A program made the position numbers and the translations under genes. This document shows positions 26,301-37,862 of a DNA stretch of 64,000 nucleotides, one piece after another. Each line of letters starts with the position of its first letter. Position 1 is the stretch's first letter. Origin of the DNA: Protonemura montana (lineage: Eukaryota; Arthropoda; Insecta; Plecoptera; Nemouridae); assembly GCA_947568835.1 (NCBI GenBank), contig OX387604.1, forward strand, positions 18,877,076 to 18,941,075, in the 5' to 3' direction. The notes below the pieces were generated by a model, which saw nothing but the letters and a program-made list of their open reading frames with translations, searched no databases and was not told the origin of the DNA.

Positions 26301-29300
26301 AATGTAGCGACTCGAGAGCCTGGTTTTCAAACATGAAATTCAAATAGGTTCATCTTATTTCCCAAACAATGGCTGTCAGCGTGGCACAATGGTAGAGTCG
26401 CTGCTTCGGCACTTTCATAGTAAACAGCTACCTGGATTGAATCCACCCGACGGAGGAACCATTTTACCGTTGGAGTACGACATCCTACGTCCAAGGTAGT
26501 AAGTAGCTGGAGTCAAGAGACTTATATATCTCAAAAATGCAGGAGAGAGGAAGCGTCCGCTTGCTCGTGCGGTTAGAGGCATCGAATTCAACAATTAAAT
26601 GATCTATGATTCGATGAGTTACTGGGTTCGAATCAGATAAGTGCCCCAACGCACTTTCACGGTTATGCATTTTTTTTTTGGTGAATAGTTTAAAAAGTAG
26701 CAAAATCGCCGGGAGCTCCTGGCGCTTCGCGCCAGTCGCGCCCGCCAATTTTGCGGGCCATTCTCACGACCCCAACCCCACCTATACCCGTGCGCAGCTC
26801 CTAAGTCTAGCATCAAGTATATAGGAATGGGAACTAGAGTTAAGTGCAAATTAGAGACACCTGTTGGCAGAAATTGGTTCTTCACTCTGGACTTGCAATC
26901 ATTTTTCTTATTTGGTCAAGTGATATCTAGTTCAATTGTAAGAAACAAAAAAGGTACCTGTGCCAGGAACCGAACGCTATTCCTCCGCGACACAAAGTAA
27001 AGCGCGTACCATTGAGCCATCACTGCACGGGCCACCTACGCGGGAAATAAACCAACTAAACTTTTAACGATATTATTCACGTCGGAAGTAACCAATATCT
27101 CTCCTCATTACCAACATGCTTCTCTTCGTCAAAGTTTAGCAATTTAGATTTACATTAAAACTTCTCAGCTGCTCATCGGCTTTCGTGGTCGAGCGATTTA
27201 AGGTATCCGAATGTCGATCGGCAAGGTCCGCGTACGATTCCCGGCGTTTGTACGTTTTTATTTTTCTTTATAATAAGTATTTTGGTAAAATATTAGAAAG
27301 CCTTCAAGCGATTAGAAAATTCCAGTAACAGTGCCGAGAAAAAAGGACTTGCCCCTGCATATTAGCAAATGTTCCCACCAAGCGGCGCAGCGGCGCTCAG
27401 CCACTACATAAATATGGGCTTTCACCATCTAGCAAGTTCTAGCGCGATAATCCAAGCATTACAGCCGGACTGCAGAAACGCCAGTTGAAAGCCGTTGCCT
27501 GAATACAAGTCCTCCAGGTTCTCTTGTTTGTAAATGTTTCACCGAACATGCAGTCGTGTTAAGTCGCACCGTGACCCCCAGCGCAATCTGTTGGATATTA
27601 CGTTGGATACATTGGATGTTATGATATTAATGGATATTTTAATGGATACGAGTATTCATATTAAATATTTATTATAAGTAAACCACCAGTCGCACCCGCC
27701 AATTTTGCGGGCCGGTCCCACGACCCCAAACCCCAACTAGACCCCGTGTGAAGCTCCTACGTCTAGCATCAAGTATATAGGAATGGGAACTAGAGTTGAG
27801 TACAAAATTAGAGCCATCTGTTGGCAGAAATTGGTTCTACACTCTGGACTTGCAATCATTTTTCTTATTTGGTCAAGTGCTATCTAGTTCTACGGTAAGA
27901 AACCAAAAATCAGCTTCGCACGGGAATCGAACTATATAGCGCGCCACGAAGCATAGCGCTTACCACCGAGCTACGCTCTACGGGTGTTAATTGCGGGAAA
28001 TAAACCAACCAACCTGCTAACAATATAATTCTCGACCGAAGTAATTTATCTCCTTATTACCAACGTACTTCTTTTCTTCATAGGTTAGCAATGTATAGTT
28101 ACAAAAAACTTCCAACGTTTAGCTGCTCTCGAGGTCGAGCGGTTAAGGTATCCGATTGCAGTACGGTAAGATCCGCGTTCGACTCCCGCCATCATTCGTT
28201 TTTTTTCTTCGTAATAAGTAGAATAGCCAAATATCTGAACGCCATCAAGCGATTAGAACATTTCAGTAACAGCGCCGAGATTGAAGGCACGAAATCTAGC
28301 ACGAAAAGATCTAGCAAGATCTAGCCCGACTGGAGGAACGCCAATCGAACTCTGTTGCCTGATCAGAGGTCCTCCAGGTTCTCTTATTTGTAAATGTTTC
28401 ACCGAACATCCAGTCGTGTTAAGTCTCACCGTGACCCCCAGCGCAATCTGTTGAATATTATGTTGGATATATTGGATATTGTGATATTAATGGAAATGAA
28501 AATGGATATGAGAATTTATATTAAATATTTACTATTAGTAAATGAAAATGTAAAACTCGAAAAAAATCGTGGTAAATTTATCTTCTATTTATCTTCTATC
28601 TATCTGATGTCTATATAATTTGTGACAGCAACTGAAGGGATCGGATTATTGCTGTTGACTATATGCTATTTCATAAGTTATAATTCTTTTAACAAAAAAC
28701 TTGCAAAAGCCGTCATCCAGAAACCCACCAAACTTTCGATTATTATTATTATTTTTTTTTTTTTATAAGATGCAGAAAGAAAATATCTCAAAGATTAAAT
28801 TTCACGTTTATAGCATAAAATTAAAGAACCTGAGTGAGCCTGATGTTAAATGTCTCTTAAAATTAAAATGAACAATCTTCTTCGTTTCTTTAAAACAGTC
28901 GATAACATTAAACATTAGAATCGATTTGGTATCGTCTCACAAACGTGGTTTTGTCTAGCCAGCTTGAAACTGATGAAAATAACAGTTGCTACCCGTTTCT
29001 AAAAATAGCACACCGTTTTCGCTACCTGGCAATCGCTAGCCCGTCGACAGGTTCACAAATACCGCATTTTCCGACAGCCTACGGCGAGTCGGTAACGCAT
29101 CTCATTACTTGGTGTGCCACAAAATCCAGCAATCGCTACCCGCTAGTACCCTAAACGACTACTGCGATCATGGTGTATTGCAAAGAAGGTCCAGAAAACC
29201 GGTAGAAAACTAACATAGATTATACGGCTCTACCCTACCCATTTTTTTCTCTAAACTAATAGAACACAAGCACACTGACACTACTAGAACACAAGCACAC

Positions 29301-30699
29301 TGTCACTAAAAGAACACTAGCACAAGTTCTTCGTGTGTCCTTCTTGTGTTTTTCTTATGTTTTTCCTATGTTTCCAGATCCGTACGTGAAGGTTTGGGTG
29401 CAGTTCGGGGAGAAGCGGGTCGAGAAACGCAAGACTCCGATCTTCAAATGCACGCTCAATCCCGTCTTCAACGAGTCTTTCAGCTTTTCCGTTCCGTGGG
29501 AGAAGATCCGCGAGTGCTCTCTGGACGTCATGGTCATGGACTTCGACAATATCGGACGCAACGAGCTTATTGGCCGCATCCTGCTGGCAGGTTGGTACTT
29601 ATAGGTGCTGGTTCCGGTGCTGGTGCTGGTGCAGGAACAGGTGCTGTTGCTGGTGCTGGTGCTAGTACCAGTGCTAGTGCAACCTGGCTAAGTTTTTGAA
29701 TGCGATCTTGCGGAAAATGGCTTGTTACTTCTAGACAAAGCCTCGCTGGTCTTTAGGAAAAGAGCCAGCTTTCAGAGGCCGAATCTTCCACAGATTCGAT
29801 GAGGTTCCAGAATAAGCGACTGGAAGACACATACGACTGGGATAAATCTGTGTTCTTGATATTTGAGAGACGTCTAATGTAGGCAAACATGCAGCTGAGA
29901 AGTTTCAAGTGAAAAAAAAGCTTCGCAAATCGTGTTACTATGTAACAGCTACAGTATTAAATGACAAAAACAATACACATTCCTTTTATGTTAAAAGGTT
30001 TTTGGTTTTTCTTGTGATTCCACTAGGGAGCTGAAACCAGCAAGCAATGGATGGAAGGGAAGCTTAACTATATAAAATTGTGAATCACAAAACAAAATGT
30101 ATGTACAAAAGAATGTTCCTATTCGTTTGTTCTGAAATCTAATGGGACTTAATGATCCTTTTATCCCATGGAAATCACGTCCCTGGATTAAGATATGAAA
30201 AGAGATGGTCTCATTCCTGTTCATGGTACCGTTTAGCCTGACACCTGAGAACAGCTGCTTGAAACGCAGTACCAGCTGGGCGCTGTCATTACATAAAGCT
30301 TGCTTTGCATGGTTTTTTATTTTTCTGGCGATTCCAATAGGGAGCTGAAACCAGCAAGCGAAGGATGGAAATAGAGCTAAACTGGAAAAATGTACGACCG
30401 AACCGAGTTACGAAACAGGGACCTCCTAATTAGCGGTCGGTGGTCTACCAACTGAGCTATCCGGAAACACAGATTCCAACTTTTCAGGGTGGAACAAGGA
30501 ATTCCCCACAAGGGGGAAGAGACCGAGGCAACTCGTATGGACGATTACTGTCTTGGATACTAATTCTTTGCTTTGTTTTGCTTTGCTTTATTTTGCAGGC
30601 AAGAACGCGTCTGGTGCGTCCGAGACCAAGCACTGGCAAGATATGATCACGAAGCCCCGGCAGACTATCGTCCAGTGGCACCGACTAAAACCTGAGTAG
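20161..30699 (+). CDS. Syt7: Synaptotagmin-7, 3' eight exons (5' end not found)
   Basis: Ca2+ and phospholipid sensor of vesicle and lysosome exocytosis, normally anchored by one N-terminal membrane segment. Exons: 20161-20353, 20500-20550, 21895-22035, 22477-22624, 23153-23262, 24320-24488, 29378-29590 and 30599-30699. All have AG/GT borders and matching phases, giving about 374 residues to the TAG at 30697. Residues ~1-81 are a Gly/Ser/Pro-rich linker. C2A runs from about [20 protein letters not shown] to the 23153 exon, and C2B from [16 protein letters not shown] to the end. Ca2+-binding loops are intact: [12 protein letters not shown] and [10 protein letters not shown] in C2[13 protein letters not shown] and [11 protein letters not shown] in C2B (Glu at the last C2B position). 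The WHRLKPE ending is typical of invertebrate Syt7. It converges with ATP7. The membrane-anchor exon is missing; it may lie upstream of the window or be unrecognised in 1-20160. Identity is very strong; the first exon shown is the least certain. Confidence 0.95.
20500..20550 (+). CDS. Syt7: Syt7 small linker exon
   Basis: A 51-base, 17-codon cassette ([17 protein letters not shown]) between a CAAG acceptor and a TCG|GTAAGC donor, phase 0 on both sides. It can therefore be skipped or included without shifting the frame, as Syt7 linker cassettes often are. Confidence 0.65.
20965..21095. repeat. CTCACCTAGC tandem array in a Syt7 intron
   Basis: About twelve 9-10 bp units CCTCACCTAG or CTCACCGAGT in intron 20551-21894. 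The rest of that intron shows nothing else except a spare acceptor at 21145. Confidence 0.85.
21895..22035 (+). CDS. Syt7: Syt7 exon: start of C2A
   Basis: Opens after TTTCTCTCCTAG with [20 protein letters not shown] and runs into [16 protein letters not shown], the first beta strands of C2A. Donor ACG|GTCAGT, phase 0. The internal ATG could start a soluble short form, but this is not shown. Confidence 0.93.
22409..22447. repeat. (TTGCA)n pentanucleotide repeat
   Basis: About eight ATTGC units 30 bases before a Syt7 exon, within the 22036-22476 intron. Confidence 0.9.
22477..22624 (+). CDS. Syt7: Syt7 exon: C2A Ca2+ loop 1 and polybasic strand
   Basis: Encodes [19 protein letters not shown], then a basic segment around [12 protein letters not shown] and [13 protein letters not shown]. 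The two loop-1 Asp Ca2+ ligands are present. Donor G|GTGAGT, phase 1. Confidence 0.96.
22625..24319 (+). other. Two Syt7 introns around the 23153 exon
   Basis: 22625-23152 and 23263-24319 hold no repeat or exon that I recognise. Confidence 0.5.
23153..23262 (+). CDS. Syt7: Syt7 exon: C2A Ca2+ loop 3
   Basis: Encodes [19 protein letters not shown], then [17 protein letters not shown]. The three loop-3 Asp ligands are present, so C2A should bind Ca2+. Ends CAG|GTAATA, phase 0. Confidence 0.96.
24320..24488 (+). CDS. Syt7: Syt7 exon: C2A end, C2B loop 1
   Basis: Encodes [16 protein letters not shown], then [16 protein letters not shown] and [15 protein letters not shown]. The donor G|GTGAGT splits the Asp of the SDPYVKV motif with the next exon 4.9 kb away. 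Confidence 0.96.
26378..26640 (+). repeat. Two tRNA-like segments
   Basis: GTGGCACAATGGTAGAGTCG with a later TGGATTGAATCCA, and GCTCGTGCGGTTAGAGGC with a later GGGTTCGAATC. Both have A-box and B-box-like spacing of a tRNA but no convincing full cloverleaf. Probably SINE heads. Confidence 0.5.
26734..28543. repeat. Tandem duplication of a ~0.9 kb repeat with tRNA-like modules
   Basis: Copy 1 is about 26734-27680 and copy 2 about 27688-28543. Both begin at CGCCAATTTTGCGGGCC and end near TATTAAATATTTA. Each contains a minus-strand tRNA-like segment (26960-27030; 27905-27985, where minus reads GTAGCTCGGTGGTAAGCGCT) and a plus-strand one (27184-27246; 28126-28196, GAGGTCGAGCGGTTAAGG). Copy 2 lacks about 100 bases near 27340-27440. 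A third relative lies at 36381-36840. Confidence 0.85.
29378..29590 (+). CDS. Syt7: Syt7 exon: C2B core
   Basis: Continues with [19 protein letters not shown], a basic strand, [17 protein letters not shown] and [21 protein letters not shown]2B Ca2+ ligands are Asp, Asp and Glu. Phase 1 donor G|GTTGGT, followed by a short GGTGCT-type repeat. Confidence 0.96.
30000..30065 (-). mobile_element. SINE fragment (body only)
   Basis: Matches the GGAGCTGAAACCAGCAAGC segment of the SINE copy at 30314 but lacks the tRNA-like head. Lies in the last Syt7 intron (29591-30598). Confidence 0.6.
30314..30560 (-). mobile_element. tRNA-derived SINE, copy 2
   Basis: The minus strand reads GGATAGCTCAGTTGGTAGAC in the head (about 30400-30470). 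The body and tail are shared with the 8.3 kb copy, including GGCGATTCC, GGGAGCTGAAACCAG, GAAGGATGGAAA and ACTGGAAAAATGTACGACCG. It ends about 40 bases before the last Syt7 exon. Confidence 0.8.
30599..30699 (+). CDS. Syt7: Syt7 terminal exon
   Basis: Encodes [19 protein letters not shown], then [13 protein letters not shown] and TAG. This is the conserved C-terminal helix and WHRL motif of synaptotagmin C2B. The acceptor follows a T-rich tract that abuts the end of a SINE copy. Confidence 0.96.
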
Positions 30700-33600
30700 G
30701 GGCTAGGGTACCCCACCCCGCACCACCCCACCCCACTCTGCTCTGCCATCTTCGTCCATTCTTCGTTCTCTTAGTCTACTTCTTGGCCGCTATCTCTTAG
30801 GCCTGATTGTTTTGCGCGTTGCGTTCCTTCTCAGTTTCTTCTCCGTTTCATCTCTGTTTCTTCGTCGTTTGCTCGTTCGTTGTACTAGAGGCAATGAGTG
30901 ACTCGAACTGCTTCCTGTTTTCTTTCTCTTTCTTGGGGTATTTTTGGCGCAGAAAAGTGGGAGGGGGCTGTGGGCTTCGCCGGGAAAGGCGATTCGTGTG
31001 GCGCTTTCCGCGTTCCTTTTTTCGGCCGGTTACATTTTCAAATTGGCAGCTGCGGGAGTTGGAATCGGAACTGTTTTCGGAACCGTTATCGGAACCGGAA
31101 CCGGTGCCGTGGACTCCGTTATGGCATACCACTGCGGTTAGCGAAAATCTGTACGCGAGAAACCAAACGAGCGTTTTTTAAAGTAGGTATCGCGCTTTAA
31201 ACATATTTTTAGCTATAAAGTATAAAGATAATAGTTGATAAAATATTAAATTATTAAAATAATTAACCGTGCATTTTTAATTAAAAAATGGCGTAATTTT
31301 TCAAAGTGGCTGGTTTTTTAACTCCTATAATGAACCTTTGAATGTACTTAACTAGGGGCCAATGTTGCATATTTTTTGCACACAATTTCCATTGAAATAG
31401 ATTTGAATTTTTGGTTTATTGCGCAAAGCTGTTTGTTTTTGGGGAAGATGGTTTCTTGTTTCGTTGGAGTACGGACAATCAGATTTGTAGACAATTTTTA
31501 TCTCATTCACCGCTTTTTCGTACCCGAAGCTGTGTCGTCGTCGTGCCGTGATTTCCAAACGTAGAACCACTTTTCAATAGTTTTCCCAGGCGTTCCCAAG
31601 AAAGAATTATTTTCATTGCCTTTATTGTCGTTCCTTTCAATATTAATGCGACTGAATTGTATTAAAATAAGAGAGAAAACAAATTCGTCAATGTTGAAAT
31701 AAGCCAGCAAGTATCCGGGGAAAGTGGTGGTAATTTTCTATGTGTCACATTAGCAACGAGGTAGTTAGCCCTAGTCCGAACTACAAACTACAATCTACAG
31801 TCTAGAGCCTAGAGCCTAGAGCCCAAAGCCCAGAGCCCAGACGTTAGACAAAACATTTCATTCATACGGCGGTTATTTTCAGGAGAGCTTTTTTAAACAT
31901 TCGTGTCATCAAGGCTAGAAAGAATAAATGTTAATCGTGTTTCGTATCCACAAATGATAATTCATTAGAAAACAAAAAAAGGAATCGAATTTTTATTGGC
32001 GGACGAGCTTGGTTGGAATGTTATTTAAAACTTATCACGTAGTTCATGTGATACGAAGGAGTGGGGGAGAAAACGAGCTCGAAAACACTTTTCAGGACTT
32101 CCCAAATTGACCGCCGCATTTCTTTCGTCAAGTCGTGTTTCCTTCCCGCGCGTTTCGCCCCGAAGTCCGAGTGTATTGCCCATATCCCCACCTCCACCCC
32201 CCCCCCCCCCCCTTAATAGCCGGTAGTTGCCTTTTTGAGGCGGGCCCTTTGAGCTTCAAGACGCTTTGGTGCCCTTTCTGGCTTTTTTTTTAGGGGTGGT
32301 CTTTTGGGGTCTTAGACGGTCTTTACGGACCTTCCGAGGATCCTAAGTGCCCTTGGCATACCCTTGCATACCCTAACATACACTTGCATAAACTTGCATA
32401 CCCTAACATACCCTTGCATACTCTTGCATACCCGTGAATACCCTAACATACCCGTGCACTCGTGGCTGACACGTGGCCGACTTCGGGGCAGGCGATGCAG
32501 CAGCTAAAGCAGTAGTGCCTACAGTAATTGTTCAATGTTGAATGTCGGTGTTCGTGGTCTCCTGACCAGCAAATCCCTCTCTTCGTGTTAGCTATGTTGG
32601 TTATACGATCAGTTCTTTTATATCGATTCCTTTCAAGACCCGTGTCCCAAACACTTACATACACAACACACACGCATACACACACACAAATTATCACTTA
32701 TTATTGAAATAAATGATAAAATGTGTGTGCGTATTTCATTACGCAAGAAAATTGACCAGTGTCGAATTCCATATTCAAAGTACCTTAAACCATTTAAAAA
32801 ACAAACTTTTAGTTCACCTTACTTTCCTAATTTTTGACAATAATTTCCAATAAGTACACAATGTTCAAAACCTATACGCATACAAACATAAATACATAAA
32901 AAATATATACACATTGCATACATATACATACATACATACCCATATTTCAACAGTCGTTTAATCGATTCTGTAGACATGGCATTCAAGAGACAGAAAAATT
33001 AAGAATATAATAAACCACGCACATACTATATTATGTCGCAAGACAATTATTCTATTTACGGAAATACGAGATGAAAACTCGGAAGCTGCTCGTATTGAAT
33101 GTTGCCCAGAAATGAGTGATTGATCAATCCAGGGAAAAGCGTTGCCTAGTCTAGCTGACAAGGACATTTCGTTATTGGAAACATTTGGTCGCTGCCAGTG
33201 TCAGTGACAGCGACCTTGTTGCGGGTATCGCGAAGCAAACAACCTGGAGGCAAAACACCTTCACTGGAGAATTTCACACTATTTTTGACGAATCAATTTC
33301 ATGGAAAAAAGACGTTGCAGTGGGAATCTAGTCTTTAATTAAACGTAAATCCATCAACGAAAATGGATCAATTGATGAGGGAGTATTGTAAATTAATTTT
33401 AGGTAGATAGCCCTACTTGTATTGAGAAATTAAACGAGAGGATATTGGTTACATGTTGATTATCTTATTCGTTCGTACCCTGCAGTACCTACGTACATTT
33501 ACCAAATGTCTCCTGCATGTCCGTAGTTAGATAGAAAGTTAAAGTATGTGTTCAATTTGTGTAAGAAAATTGATATACTAGTCACATATTTTGATACAAC

Positions 33601-34938
33601 CTCGCCACTTCAATGGTTTACCCAGTCAAGTACTAGCACTGAAATGGGTTACATCAAGAGTGTCAAAAAAACTCGGGGTCTAAAGTAATTCTGCGACAAA
33701 GTCCGTTTCTCACGCACGTATTTACAGGGAAAAATGAAGATGGGCATAATTTCAGTTTGCCACGAAGATTTAATCATGAATCCTGTTGAGACCTCAAAGA
33801 GCACTAACGGCAAGTGCAAGATAAAGGACAAGTGATAAAAAGTAGATAATTGTCTTCCTGTATTGAAGAAGAAGAATAATCGACTACGTTATTTCACTCT
33901 GAAGGACTACCTTTTCGAAATTCAACACCTGGTGCATAGACACTCCTTAACACACGCGTGCAATGTAAAGTGCATAGTGCACAGGCATTGTTCAGCAACG
34001 TGCACAAAGGGGTTCGGAAGGAACTCTATAGTATTTTTATGGTAATTGAGTTTTGTTTACTACGTATGAAATAATTATAAATTGCACAATAATCTATTAT
34101 TCAAAATTCAGGTTCTTGGCTATTTTCAAAAACAATCAAACAAAATCCAAAAAATGCACCAAAATAAAATTGCAAGTCTAACATCAGATTCAGGTCCCCC
34201 GTTCATGAAAAGAATCCGTCTTGCGTGTACCTCCTGGTGAACAACTAATAGCAATACAACTAATATACTTGAACCAGGTTGAAGGGCAATAAGAAAAACA
34301 ACCCCCGTCCCCGTCCCCATATCCCATCACCCTACCATGCGAACCCTTTTTGAACAAACAAGTGCAAAGTAAAACACAAAACGAAAGTGTGTGTGCGTGG
34401 TTACGAACTGTTCATGACAATACAAACACGTAGTCTCGTCAATCGACTACGTTAGATCTTTAGACGAAGAACAAGACTTCAAAATCACCTCTACATCAGC
34501 AAGCTTTAGGAGGGTCTAGTGGTAGGTACTTACCACTTATTTTATATAATGATAACAGGTCGATCATGCACCGAGAAACTTTCACAATTTCACAATAAAG
34601 AGCACCTAAATAAGTGCAATTCAATTATTAATTTTTCTCCTTGCTCAATGCTCAATGTATTTATCACTAACAGGGTAATCCAAACAATTTTCCTCAGTGA
34701 ATTTCTGAATTCAGTAAGTTTTTGTTAAAAAATCCATTTTGGGTTGGTATTTTGGTTTGGAATGCGTGAGTAAATTTCAATTAATCAGGCAAAAACTTCC
34801 TCAAACTACGTATTTTTTTATATTCACTGGGTTTTATCCTATAATTGTTAAAAAGGTTTACAGTACACTCAAAAGTGACTTGGAAGGCATTCCGAAACAC
34901 TAGCTTGTCTCGCTTAAAAGAATTGGTACTCCTGTGGT
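30700..34938. other. Intergenic, 3' of Syt7
   Basis: No gene supported. Contains GGAACCGGAACC-type simple sequence (31060-31110), a GAGCCTAGAGCCCA array (31803-31842), a 16-C run (32197-32212), a CCCTAACATACCCTTGCATA array (32346-32458) and CA repeats (32665-32688). An AATAAA at 31923 is a distant candidate Syt7 poly(A) signal. Confidence 0.5.
32346..32458. repeat. CTTGCATACCCTAACATAC array
   Basis: About ten imperfect ~11-bp units of CCCTTGCATA and CCCTAACATA. Confidence 0.85.
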
Positions 34939-36015
34939 CAGTGTCGGACTGGCTCCAAAAGGCCCCGGCGGCAATGAGACTTTTGGGGCCCCGCAAAGCC
35001 CATGCCTGGGGGGGGGGGGGGGGGGGGTCCGCCAAGCAGGAAAGGAATGTATATGCAAGGTGGTGTATAGGTAAACTAAGGGTTGTATATACATAAACTG
35101 GTAGCAGCGCCTAAGTCCGGCGTTAGAGAATGGAGATTGTACAGATACAATGATCGATCAATGGCCAATTTGAAATTAATTAAACCAAAATTATACACCT
35201 GTGACGTATCGACTTGAGATACGATTGTGTCGTGTACGCACAGTGTAGGGTTTGGACGCCCGAAGCAAAACCCAAATTTTGTGCCCCGAAAAAAACTCAG
35301 GCAGCACCTCACACGCCAAAATTAAATGAAAAAATTTGTCGACAAGAGTCAACACGTCGAGGACTCTACGAAATCGTAGAAACACGATACACGATATTAA
35401 CACGATATTACAACACAATATTAATTGACTTTGGAATTACTGAAAATAAAGCCTTTATGAAATCGTCTATCTACTTCTCAGAAAAATGCTTGTGCTAGGG
35501 CAAAAACATGGTTATTTTTGGCGTAAGCTCACGTTAGCCCCGCGTACCCACTTTTTCTTGCGATAGTGTAAATCGATCATTCATTTCCGGAAAGGTTTGC
35601 TCTTCTCTTGCCCTTCGATTATCAACCACCATGCTTATCGTAACTTCTAAATTTTGTTCAACATCACTTACTACTTTACTTCGACTTCTTTACTTTACAT
35701 TTAAAAGAAAAACCAATTCGGCGGCCACCCTATGCATTTTGGGGCCCCCTGAGTGTGCAGTTTCTTTGTATGTGCTACAAGTGCTACACAAGTGCGTTGT
35801 ATAAAATACTATTCACTTTGGTGTCGCGTTGAAAGAGCGAGAGGCGATTGAAACGGGTTGAACCGGCGCCCCGTTTGTGTCGGTGTCGCGAGGCCCGAAT
35901 GACAGGCGTATAATGTTATTCCGTAAGTCTACAAAAGTGATCTTAAAAATGTTCCCAAAATTATGTTTGGAACCATGATTTGTGGGTTTAAGCACGAAAA
36001 TCAAATTTAAAAAAT

Positions 36016-36063
36016 CCAGCCGGCGGCATTTGCCGCCTGGCTGCCCTGGCCAGTCCGATACTG
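36016..36063. repeat. Second copy of the hAT right end
   Basis: Matches 39907-39954 almost base for base (GGCGGCATTTGCCGCCTGGC, CTGCCCTGGCCAGTCCGA) and ends GATACTG instead of GACACTG. Its following 8 bases (GCTAGATG) match no left flank found. Confidence 0.8.
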
Positions 36064-36380
36064 GCTAGATGTGGTTTCTTTATATCTTGTTTTATTTACT
36101 TCCTGCAAAAGGTACATGAAAGTGGAACGGAGGATAAACGGGGCCGGGTTCTTATCCCGCTTAGATTTTTAACTAAGAATCAATCACCTACCAAGATTGT
36201 TAAAGTATTGTCATGCAACTCTCGCCGGTCTTCGTAGCGTCCATTCGGCGGCGAGTGAAGATCGCTCTCGTGCTCAGCGCCAGGGTGCAGAGGGTCGCTG
36301 GTTCGAAACAGGTAAGTCACATGATTTTTTGACGGAGTTGTCACAGTTGAACAGTTTTTGTATCCCAAAAAACGAATCAT

Positions 36381-36840
36381 GGAGAGCGGGTCTTGTGGTC
36401 GAGCGGTTTATGTGGGTACATCAGATATCAAACGTCCTGCGTTCGATCCTCGTTGCCTACATTTTTTTTACAGAAATTAGATAGATAGATACAATAATGT
36501 ACAATAGATACAGAAATTAACAAACATCAGCAGTAGCAATATAACGAAGATAACGTACACTAATACCACCAACACCACTAAAATCACCAACATTACCAAC
36601 ATCAATATCAACATCACCAACATCACCATTATCACCATCACCATGATATCAACCATGCGCTAATAGAGAAAGAAGGTTTCGCTTCTACTCAATGTGTAAA
36701 TGCCGGACCTGACCCCAACACCAAGCAGTGCTGAGGCCACGGCCACTCAAAAAATATGGGCTTTCACCAGTTGCCACGATCTGACGCGAAAATGCAAGCT
36801 TTGAAGCCCGACTGGAGGAACGCCAGTCAAACCCCGTTGT
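36381..36840 (+). repeat. Diverged relative of the 26.7-28.5 kb repeat
   Basis: Starts with a tRNA-like TGTGGTCGAGCGGTTTATG and GCGTTCGATCC. It later shares ATATGGGCTTTCACCA and CCCGACTGGAGGAACGCCAG with the duplicated repeat. ACCAACATCACC-type simple sequence lies between. Confidence 0.65.
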
Positions 36841-37529
36841 TAGAAGGCATTTTTTTTTTTTTTTTTTTTTTTTTTAGCCGTGGCCCCCATCCCGCCACGG
36901 CTGCATGGCGATCGCTTCACACTACATCGCCTCTGCCTTACACTATCAAAGATTGTGCAGCCCGTTGCAAGCAACAGGAATCTCTAATGTGCGGACATGC
37001 AAGGATTCATGCAAGGATCAACAATGTCGGAGAGGTAGAATGCATTGTTCAGCTTTTCGGCTGGTGTAATGCTGTCATGCTTGGTTGTTAGTTGGTTTGA
37101 CATTCCAAGATGGAATCGAGAAGAGAGAAAGGCAGTAAAAAGACCGGCACGAAAGTAAGATTGTGACGATCAAAAACTCTGCCGTGACATGCAGATAGAG
37201 AAGAGCAGGTTGCATCCCCACTAGAAGTGAGTTTGCTAAATCTGCGATAGGGCTATCAATTTAGTCTACGTGGGGGTAGGAATTGAATTAGATGCATGAG
37301 TTTCTAGCTCTGGGAGGAGCATTGCCGTAAGAATGTTCACATGTCAGAGCAATGGTCGTACAGTTGTTTAAAATAGGCTATCTGGCGTCGGTCGCTGCGT
37401 ACCTGCAGCAGAAAAGCGTGTCAGAATTGTGTAATATGCTAATTTAGGTTCCTACCCGCCGTGTTAGCCACGGTTTCTGGTTTTTCCCTACCTAGCCTGT
37501 CTGAATTTACTTTCCTAGAACTCCTTTTT

Positions 37530-37858
37530 CTATTTGAAGAATAGGGGATCGTATTGTGTGGTGAAGATGGCCTTCGGCCGTTTATGTTTAGTTTTTCTGT
37601 GTTCGTTGTACTGTCCTAGTGTTTGTATTAGTGGATTAGGTGAATCTAAAGTTTTATCGTAAAATTTATTTGCAAGTTTTTGAGCAAATATTATTAGTGG
37701 ATCTATTTCTAGTTCCTCGTGTAGTGTGTCATTACGGGTGCCCCTGAGGGCTTTAGTGATGATTCTAATGCATTTATTTTGAACAATCTGAAGTTTACGG
37801 ATGTGTTGGCAGGTCTCCTGGTCAACCATACCAAACAAGTATCACCGAACCAGCAGTC
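37530..37858 (-). pseudogene. LINE pol C-terminal fragment (older)
   Basis: 102 codons reading FGMVDQETCQHIRKLQIVQN, KCIRIITKALRGT, LEIDPLIIFAQKLANKFYD and NPLIQTL. This is the post-RT region of a jockey/CR1-like LINE. Upstream the frame is broken by TGA before YLFGMVD and then cut by the tail of a second LINE. Both ends truncated; not functional. Confidence 0.75.
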
Positions 37859-37862
37859 GAGT

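Larger units (their letters stand above)
24489..29377 (+). other. Large Syt7 intron in C2B
   Basis: 4.9 kb. It contains tRNA-like segments at 26378-26460 and 26556-26640 (+) and the tandem duplication described separately. The remaining parts (24489-26370, 28550-29377) are AT-rich without recognisable genes. Confidence 0.6.

Noticed and set aside
30944..31141. Frame ending GVGIGTVFGTVIGTG, resembling ATP synthase subunit c
   Set aside because: The resemblance is limited to a Gly-rich segment made by GGAACCGGAACC-type simple sequence; the carboxylate helix and the rest of subunit c are absent.
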